Shown one piece after another: positions 58,972 through 64,000 of a stretch of 64,000 bases of DNA (within the stretch, counting starts at the first letter, position 1; every line of letters begins with the position of its first letter). Made by a program: the position numbers and the translations under genes. Source of the DNA: Longimicrobiales bacterium (lineage in GTDB: Bacteria; Gemmatimonadota; Gemmatimonadetes; Longimicrobiales; Gaopeijiaceae); assembly GCA_028278645.1 (NCBI GenBank), contig JANQDZ010000096.1, positions 24,110 through 88,109 on the forward strand, given 5' to 3'. The notes beneath the pieces were generated by a model. The model saw only the letters and a list, made by a program, of their open reading frames with translations. It ran no database searches and had not been told where the DNA came from.

Positions 58972-59666
58972 GCGGCCTCCTTCCCGTCTGTCGGCACCCT
59001 CACACTATGGGGCCAGTGCCGAATCTCCCGCTTCTGCGCTTTCCGTGTCTCCCACCAACCCAGGAACAAGAGGATGAACCCCAGAGCGAAGAATCCACCC
59101 GGCGGGCTGATCATCACCACCCAGGGCTCGTAGTTGGAACCGAAGAGGTTGATGCCGTCACCGCCCACCACAAACGGGATCCCCTGCAGAATGGTCCCGC
59201 TCCCTACCACCTCCCGTACGGTCCCCATCATGACCATGGCGATGGTGAACCCCGCCGCCACCCCGAGGGCGTCGAGGAGCGCACGACCCACCGGCCGTTT
59301 GGAGGCGAACGCTTCCTGCCGCCCCAGGATCATGCAGTTCACCACGATCAGGGGGATAAAAGCTCCGATTTCCCTATATAGGCCCGGCTCAAGAGCCTTG
59401 AATACCATGTCCACGATGGTGACGAACGTGGCAATGATCAGGATGTAGGTTGAGATCCTGACTTCGTGGGGGATGACCTTCTTCAGCGTAGAGATGAAGA
59501 GGCTGGAACCCACGAGCACGAAGAGCGTGGCCGCAGACATGGCCAGGCTGTTGTAGATCGTGTTCGTCACAGCCAGCGCCGGACACAGGCCCAGAAGCTG
59601 AATGAGGACCGGATTTTCGTTCCAGATGCCCCGGATGAAATCCTGTTGGGGAGTCGTAGCTCTCAT
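58968..59666 (-). CDS. rnfE: Rnf complex membrane subunit RnfE (NqrD homologue)
   Basis: 232 residues, six TM helices. Family landmarks: GIWNENPVLIQLLGLCPALAVTNT with the cluster Cys, IGAFIPLIVVNCMILGR with the second Cys, and a C-terminal basic tail. Works with RnfA around the shared iron centre. ATGA overlaps with rnfG and rnfA. Confidence 0.95.
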   Translation of the reverse strand: MRATTPQQDFIRGIWNENPVLIQLLGLCPALAVTNTIYNSLAMSAATLFVLVGSSLFISTLKKVIPHEVRISTYILIIATFVTIVDMVFKALEPGLYREIGAFIPLIVVNCMILGRQEAFASKRPVGRALLDALGVAAGFTIAMVMMGTVREVVGSGTILQGIPFVVGGDGINLFGSNYEPWVVMISPPGGFFALGFILLFLGWWETRKAQKREIRHWPHSVRVPTDGKEAA

Positions 59667-60682
59667 CGGTCCTCCCCTCCTCCCGATTCTGAAGCCGGTC
59701 CGCCAGACACCGTCGCCGGCTGAATCTCGTAGGCCACCAGGAGATCCCCCAGCTGCTCGATGCGTTCGTTGATGGTTCTGACCACCGCTCTGGAGGAGAT
59801 GGTGACGCCCGTGATCATGTCCACCTGGTTCGAGGCCCCCGTATTCCGATCTGGTTTCACACCTTCGAGGGGCGTGTCTACCCCGTCGAACTCACCCACA
59901 AAGGGCATCTCTTCGATCTTGTTCCCCAGTCCAGGGGTTTCTGAATGGTCCAGGACCTTCATGCCGAGGACCTGCCTGGCCTCCGGATCGTATCCGAAGA
60001 TCACTGTGATGAGGTCCTGGAAACCGAACCGGGCATGAACCATGGCAAACCCCATGGAGTTCCCCGATTCGTCGTAGCCCAGGTAGACCTTGTCGAGGTC
60101 GAGGGTGTCCACCCCAGCCGGCACCTGGGTTGTCAGCTCGCCGTCCAGGACGTAGACGCTCTCAAAGCGTTCCGGGCCCTTCAACACCTCTGTCACCGCT
60201 TCCCTGATGACCCGGGCTTCTTCGGCCTTGACGAGGGGGTCGCTCCACAGGAAGACGAAGACCAGGAGGGCTCCGGCTACCACTCCTGCCACCCCCAGGG
60301 TCATGAGGAGCCGGAAGGACGAAACCTCCGGCCTCTCGGGAACGCCGTCCGGTGGGCCGTCGGTCCCAGCTGCTCCGTCTTCTACGGTCAGCCCCAAAGC
60401 CTCCGCAGTGGCCACCTCCGGCCCCACCTGGGGGAGAGTGACGGCATCGGAATCGGCCTTCGGAACCAGAACCGGGGACCCCTCAGCGGCAGCTACTTCT
60501 TTGATAGGACCGGACCCCGTACCTGAACCCCCTCCCTGGGGGGTATAGGTCTCGTGGTCCTTGGGGAGCACATCTTCCCTATCCGGCAACTCCTGCTCGA
60601 CAGGGCTACCGTCCTGAGCGCCGGCCTCCACGGCTCCCTCTTCGTCCGGCGTCACGCCGTCCTTCCGAATCTCGTCGCTCAT
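59663..60682 (-). CDS. rnfG: Rnf complex FMN-binding subunit RnfG, with long acidic N-terminal extension
   Basis: 339 residues, well above the usual 190-220. The first 130 or so are acidic, low complexity and probably cytosolic (VTPDEEGAVEAGAQ to PQVGPEVATAEAL); then one TM helix (LMTLGVAGVVAGALLVFVFLW) and the periplasmic FMN-binding domain (VLDHSETPGLGNKIEEM, DMITGVTISSRAVV with the FMN-accepting Thr). ApbE at 57168 would modify it. Start overlaps rnfD (ATGA). Confidence 0.93.
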   Translation of the reverse strand: MSDEIRKDGVTPDEEGAVEAGAQDGSPVEQELPDREDVLPKDHETYTPQGGGSGTGSGPIKEVAAAEGSPVLVPKADSDAVTLPQVGPEVATAEALGLTVEDGAAGTDGPPDGVPERPEVSSFRLLMTLGVAGVVAGALLVFVFLWSDPLVKAEEARVIREAVTEVLKGPERFESVYVLDGELTTQVPAGVDTLDLDKVYLGYDESGNSMGFAMVHARFGFQDLITVIFGYDPEARQVLGMKVLDHSETPGLGNKIEEMPFVGEFDGVDTPLEGVKPDRNTGASNQVDMITGVTISSRAVVRTINERIEQLGDLLVAYEIQPATVSGGPASESGGGEDR

Positions 60683-61725
60683 GCCTTGGCCTCCTCCGCC
60701 TTCTTCGGAGGCGGGATATGGCCGAAGACCTTCGGCTGGGTGGCTCGGTCGATGAACGGCACCAGGGAGTTCATGAGGAGGATGGCGTACATCACGCCCT
60801 CCGGCAGTCCTCCCCACACCCTGATGAGGACCACGAGGAAGCCGATCCCCACGGCGAAGATCCAAGCTCCCTTGTTCGTTACAGGAGAGGTCACCATGTC
60901 GGTGGCCATATACATGGCCCCCAGAATGAGACCCCCGGAGAAAATCATGAAAAAGGGCGGCGGGAAGGCTTCCCCGTTGATCAGATAGAGGATCTCGGAG
61001 AAGACAAACACCGTTGCGAAGATACCTACCGGGATTCGCCAGTTAAGGTACTTCCGCGCGGCCAGATACCCGCCACAGATCAAAACCAAGATCCCGGCGG
61101 TCTCCCCGAGGGAGCCCCCGGTGTTCCCAATCATGAGGCCGAACAGGTCCGTGACTTCTCCCTCGAACTTCCAAAGGCCCAAGGGAGTTGCCGCCGTCAC
61201 CACGTCGGCACTGGGCTCGCCGGTCCAGAGAGGTATGGCGAAGTTCGGCCCCCGCCAGGCGCTCCACTCCATTGCAGTAGAGGGCCAGGTGGTTATGGCA
61301 GTGGGGAAGGCAGCCTGTAAGAAGGCCCGTCCCACCAGTGCCGGGTTGAACGGGTTTTGGCCCAGACCTCCGAACACGAGCTTTCCGAAGGCGATGCCGA
61401 AGGCACCCCCCAGGAAAGCCATCCAGAGGGGGAATCCGGCTGGTAGACAGAGCCCAAGGAGGATCCCTGTGATGGCCGCCGAGCCGTCCCAAAGACTTTT
61501 CTTGGGCCCGAAGACGTATTCCACGCTCAAAGCCCCGGCCATGGCAGCCGCCATGACGAGGATGGCACTCGGTCCGAAGAAGTAGATGGCCACGGCCACG
61601 ATGGGCACCAGGCTCCCAACTACGTTCCACATGATCTTGGGTGTGGAATCGGGAGATTTCAGGTGCGGCGAGGCCGTCAGGAGGAGGCGTTCCTCCGGAG
61701 TCAGAGTCAGCTCCTTATCCGTCAT
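60679..61725 (-). CDS. rnfD: Rnf complex membrane subunit RnfD
   Basis: 348 residues, about nine TM helices. Motifs FGGLGQNPFNPALVGRAFL and DMVTSPVTNKG are conserved in RnfD/NqrB. In RnfD the FMN-accepting Thr lies in the S-x-AT region; here VTAATPLG is the likely site. ATGA overlap with rnfC. Confidence 0.95.
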   Translation of the reverse strand: MTDKELTLTPEERLLLTASPHLKSPDSTPKIMWNVVGSLVPIVAVAIYFFGPSAILVMAAAMAGALSVEYVFGPKKSLWDGSAAITGILLGLCLPAGFPLWMAFLGGAFGIAFGKLVFGGLGQNPFNPALVGRAFLQAAFPTAITTWPSTAMEWSAWRGPNFAIPLWTGEPSADVVTAATPLGLWKFEGEVTDLFGLMIGNTGGSLGETAGILVLICGGYLAARKYLNWRIPVGIFATVFVFSEILYLINGEAFPPPFFMIFSGGLILGAMYMATDMVTSPVTNKGAWIFAVGIGFLVVLIRVWGGLPEGVMYAILLMNSLVPFIDRATQPKVFGHIPPPKKAEEAKA

Positions 61726-63059
61726 GCCGCGTCCTCCTTCCTCCTGAGGCGGCCAAGCTGATACTTGGCCATCCCGAACATCTGGGAGAGAGGGATGTTG
61801 GATGGGCAGACGTAGGAACAGGCACCGCAGAGCATGCAATCCCAGAGGTTCGCCTTCTCGGTCATTTCCTGGTACTTCGCCGTCTGAGCCAGCTTACCCA
61901 TGAGAGACGGATTCAAGAACATGGGGCAGGCGTCCAGGCAGTGCCCGCAGGAAATGCAGTTGTAAACCGTCCGGGCCCGGGATTCCTTTTCAGTCAAAAC
62001 CACGATTCCGGTGACACCCTTGGTAGCGGGTGCGTCCAGATCCGGCTGGGCGGCACCCATCATGGGTCCACCAGAGAGGATCTCGGTGACGTTTTCCTTT
62101 ATGCCGCCACAGAATGCCAGGATGTCTTTGAACTTGGCTCCCACCGGAACGATGAGATTCTGGGGTTTGTTCACCCCCGGCCCCGTGACCGTCACAACCC
62201 TTTCGATCAGGGGAAGCCCGGTCTCGAAGATCTCGGCGATGCAGGCGATGGTTCCGACGTTCTGGACCACCGCGCCGACGTGCATGGGGAGTTTGCCTGA
62301 CGGCACCTCCCTGCCCGTGACCGCCTTGATAAGCATCTTCTCGGCGCCCTGCGGATACTTCACGTAAAGGCCCTGGACCTCCGCGTTCAGATCCTCCGGC
62401 TTGGTTTTGCTGAGGATCTCGATGGCGTCGGGTTTGTTGTTCTCGATACCGACGACGGCTCGGCCGACTCCCAAAGCCTTCATCATGATGCGGACACCGA
62501 ACCACACGCGGTCGGGGTATTCCACCATCGTCCGATGGTCGGTCGTCAGGAAAGGCTCACACTCGGCGCCATTGATGAGGAGAACCTCGATGGGCACGTC
62601 CTTGGGAGGGAGGAGTTTGACGTGGGTCGGGAATGCAGCGCCTCCCAGACCGACCACGCCACCCTTCTGGACTGCCGCTACCACGTCCTTCGGGTCCAAT
62701 CCTTCCCACCTGGGGATCACCCTGGGCCTGGGAATCTGGGGAGAGAACTTCTCCACCTTGATCCGTACGGCCTCCGCCATGCTCCCGTCCGGGTGGGGCC
62801 ACCACCCGATCCCAACGACCTCACCTGCGGCGGAGGCGTGGATGGGAACCGAAACGAAACCGTCTGCCTCGGCAATCTTGTCGCCCCGCTCCACTCGGTC
62901 CCCCACCTCCACCAGGAGGCGTGCGGGTTTTCCGGCGTGTTGACGGAGGGGAAGAACGATCTCATCCGGGAAAGGCATGCGCCGGATGGGGACACCGCTG
63001 GACTGGTCCTTATGTTCCGGCGGGTGTACGCCGTGACTGAAGCTCAGCTTATGCCACAT
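61722..63059 (-). CDS. rnfC: Rnf complex subunit RnfC (NADH/ferredoxin-side 4Fe-4S and flavin subunit)
   Basis: 445 residues from ATG 63059, where the family N-terminus begins (WHKLSFSHGVHPPEHK). NADH/FMN-binding landmarks KGGVVGLGGAAFPTHVKL and LINGAECEPFLTTDHR, then two [4Fe-4S] motifs, CISCGHCLDACP and CMLCGACSYVCP. An ATG at 63119 that overlaps the upstream stop would add 20 residues. RnfC shows the complex is Rnf rather than Nqr. Confidence 0.95.
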   Translation of the reverse strand: MWHKLSFSHGVHPPEHKDQSSGVPIRRMPFPDEIVLPLRQHAGKPARLLVEVGDRVERGDKIAEADGFVSVPIHASAAGEVVGIGWWPHPDGSMAEAVRIKVEKFSPQIPRPRVIPRWEGLDPKDVVAAVQKGGVVGLGGAAFPTHVKLLPPKDVPIEVLLINGAECEPFLTTDHRTMVEYPDRVWFGVRIMMKALGVGRAVVGIENNKPDAIEILSKTKPEDLNAEVQGLYVKYPQGAEKMLIKAVTGREVPSGKLPMHVGAVVQNVGTIACIAEIFETGLPLIERVVTVTGPGVNKPQNLIVPVGAKFKDILAFCGGIKENVTEILSGGPMMGAAQPDLDAPATKGVTGIVVLTEKESRARTVYNCISCGHCLDACPMFLNPSLMGKLAQTAKYQEMTEKANLWDCMLCGACSYVCPSNIPLSQMFGMAKYQLGRLRRKEDAA

Positions 63060-63118
63060 GCGAATAGGTGCCCTCCCGTGACCGGCCGAAACGACCAATC
63101 CCGGGAGGGCTGCTCCCA

Positions 63119-64000
63119 TCAGTTAAAGGGCTTGGCCCGTTCGATCCACTTCTCCAGGTCTCGCTCCCTCGGATTCAGAGGGGTCCCGGGGTGGATGATC
63201 TTCGCGGTACAACGCTCCGCCGCCTGGACGATCTCTGCGAAGGTTCCGGCATTCATGTCCTTGAAGTACGCCTGCTTCGCATCGTTATAGGCGAACATCT
63301 TCTTGTTGATGTTGATGCACTCGTTACAGCTAGTGCACCTGGCCGTCTCGATGTACGGCTCCATGACGAGGTCATCGTCATCGTCCGCCGCTGGTTCGGC
63401 GGTTGCGGGTGCCTCAGCAACCGCCGAGTCCGCCGGTGCCCCGGTTTCCGGAGCCGCGACGGGTGCCGGAGCGGCGGCTGGCGCTGAAACCAAAGCTTCA
63501 GCTTCGGGCGTGAGGGTGACCGGTGAGAGACCCGGCGTGGACGCGGCCCTGGTAAGGATCGCGGCCACCGTGTCATTCCCGCCCGAAGAAGACTTCAGGA
63601 GGCCCTCAGCCATGCGCCGAGCGATGATCTGCGGATACGTGGTTTTCAGCTCGGCGATCTTGGTCTCGTATTCGGCCCGGAGAGCCGCCGCCTTGGCGTC
63701 GAAGTCATCCTCGAGCTCGTAGGCAATCTGGTCCCGGACGGAGGGAGCAACCTTGTACCCCGCCAGCTCACGGAGCTGGTCCCAGTGGAGGAGCCGGTCC
63801 TCGCCCAGCATGACCATCTCCATGGAACAGGCCACCCGGTCCAGCTGCCCATCACCCCCAATGACATTGATGAAGGGCGTCTTCCCGACACGATCGTCCA
63901 AGGGGAGATCCACGAACTCATGGAAGGGAACCTGGTCCTCGTTCCACGCGTCTCGCTTGATCGACTTGAACTGCTTCTTGAAACGGTTCTCTGTGGCCGC
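63119..64000 (-). CDS. C-terminus of a 2-oxoacid:ferredoxin oxidoreductase-like protein with ferredoxin tail (cut by window end)
   Basis: The visible 293 residues have no start and continue past 64000. The first part, ENRFKKQFKSIKRDAWNEDQVPF and FVDLPLDDRVGKTPFINVIGGDGQLDRVACSMEMV, then HWDQLRELAG, resembles the end of the TPP-binding half of pyruvate:ferredoxin oxidoreductase-like proteins. A helical linker, an Ala/Pro-rich hinge and a ferredoxin-like CTSCNEC with a later AERCTAK follow. Its stop overlaps a possible rnfC start, so it heads or precedes the Rnf operon. It may feed electrons to RnfC. Family call moderate. Confidence 0.65.
   Translation of the reverse strand, partial: AATENRFKKQFKSIKRDAWNEDQVPFHEFVDLPLDDRVGKTPFINVIGGDGQLDRVACSMEMVMLGEDRLLHWDQLRELAGYKVAPSVRDQIAYELEDDFDAKAAALRAEYETKIAELKTTYPQIIARRMAEGLLKSSSGGNDTVAAILTRAASTPGLSPVTLTPEAEALVSAPAAAPAPVAAPETGAPADSAVAEAPATAEPAADDDDDLVMEPYIETARCTSCNECININKKMFAYNDAKQAYFKDMNAGTFAEIVQAAERCTAKIIHPGTPLNPRERDLEKWIERAKPFN

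Noticed and set aside
1..64000. CRISPR array, insertion sequence, prophage, tRNA or rRNA
   Set aside because: No evenly spaced direct repeats, transposase or integrase motifs, cloverleaf or rRNA-like segments were seen by reading both strands.

Overview
The window is GC-rich, densely coded bacterial chromosome. Several features point to a Gram-negative, probably marine or sediment bacterium of the Gemmatimonadota/FCB type: a PorV/PorQ-like beta-barrel, a DUF1207 protein, FG-GAP/UnbV repeats, a DEAD-box-like protein without catalytic motifs, many lipoproteins and the DAP-type ligase Mpl. This placement is inference; there is no rRNA or marker phylogeny here. I see no tRNA, rRNA, CRISPR array, insertion sequence or phage gene.

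Layout: 1-12000 is mostly housekeeping or unassigned: an aminotransferase cut by the left edge, a pseudo-helicase, a K+ channel, a sigma-54 activator, a PorV-like barrel, a lipoprotein hydrolase and a cyclophilin. 12129-17929 (minus) holds two sensor kinases whose extracytoplasmic domains carry haem c motifs, with a single-domain receiver and an NtrC-type sigma-54 regulator. 18138-22417 is a plus-strand operon (CNB domain, tetrahaem lipoprotein, 4Fe-4S protein, NrfD) facing a minus-strand beta-barrel gene. 22782-42367 is an electron-transfer island: a collagen-linked hexahaem lipoprotein, a duplicated tetrahaem protein, a candidate porin-cytochrome conduit (9-haem lipoprotein, beta-barrel, 12-haem protein), a bc-like operon (cluster-less Rieske fold, cytochrome b, 9-haem and 25-haem cytochromes) and a 19-haem/cytochrome b fusion. 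42565-49653 is a Psr/Phs-type molybdoenzyme operon flanked by two pairs of YeeE/YedE genes. 49658-57073 is mixed (Mpl, a protease-FG-GAP-UnbV fusion, VOC, YbjQ pair, zinc ribbons). 57168-64000 (minus) is an Rnf operon ending in NqrM-like and ApbE genes, preceded by the C-terminus of a ferredoxin-containing protein that resembles a 2-oxoacid:ferredoxin oxidoreductase.

I count 90 CXXCH plus 3 CX4CH motifs in the proteins of the window. Candidate sigma-54 promoters (GG-N10-GC with TGGC/TTGC-like context) lie before the CNB/NrfD operon (18087), the collagen-linked cytochrome (22614), the tetrahaem gene (29345, minus), the porin-cytochrome operon (29447), the 19-haem fusion (38910) and the Psr operon (48229, minus). 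A GACA-N3-TGTC palindrome, doubled within a 23-bp-arm inverted repeat at 17982-18030 and present once at 48363, could be the enhancer site of the NtrC-type regulator.

Working model (inference): haem-bearing kinases sense periplasmic redox state or a ligand and, through sigma-54, switch on quinol-oxidising cytochrome b modules, periplasmic multihaem wires, an outer-membrane conduit and sulfur-compound reduction. The bc-like operon is the most unusual part: its Rieske-fold subunit has lost all four cluster ligands and its cytochrome b has lost the PEWY motif, while the c-type partner has grown to about 34 haems.
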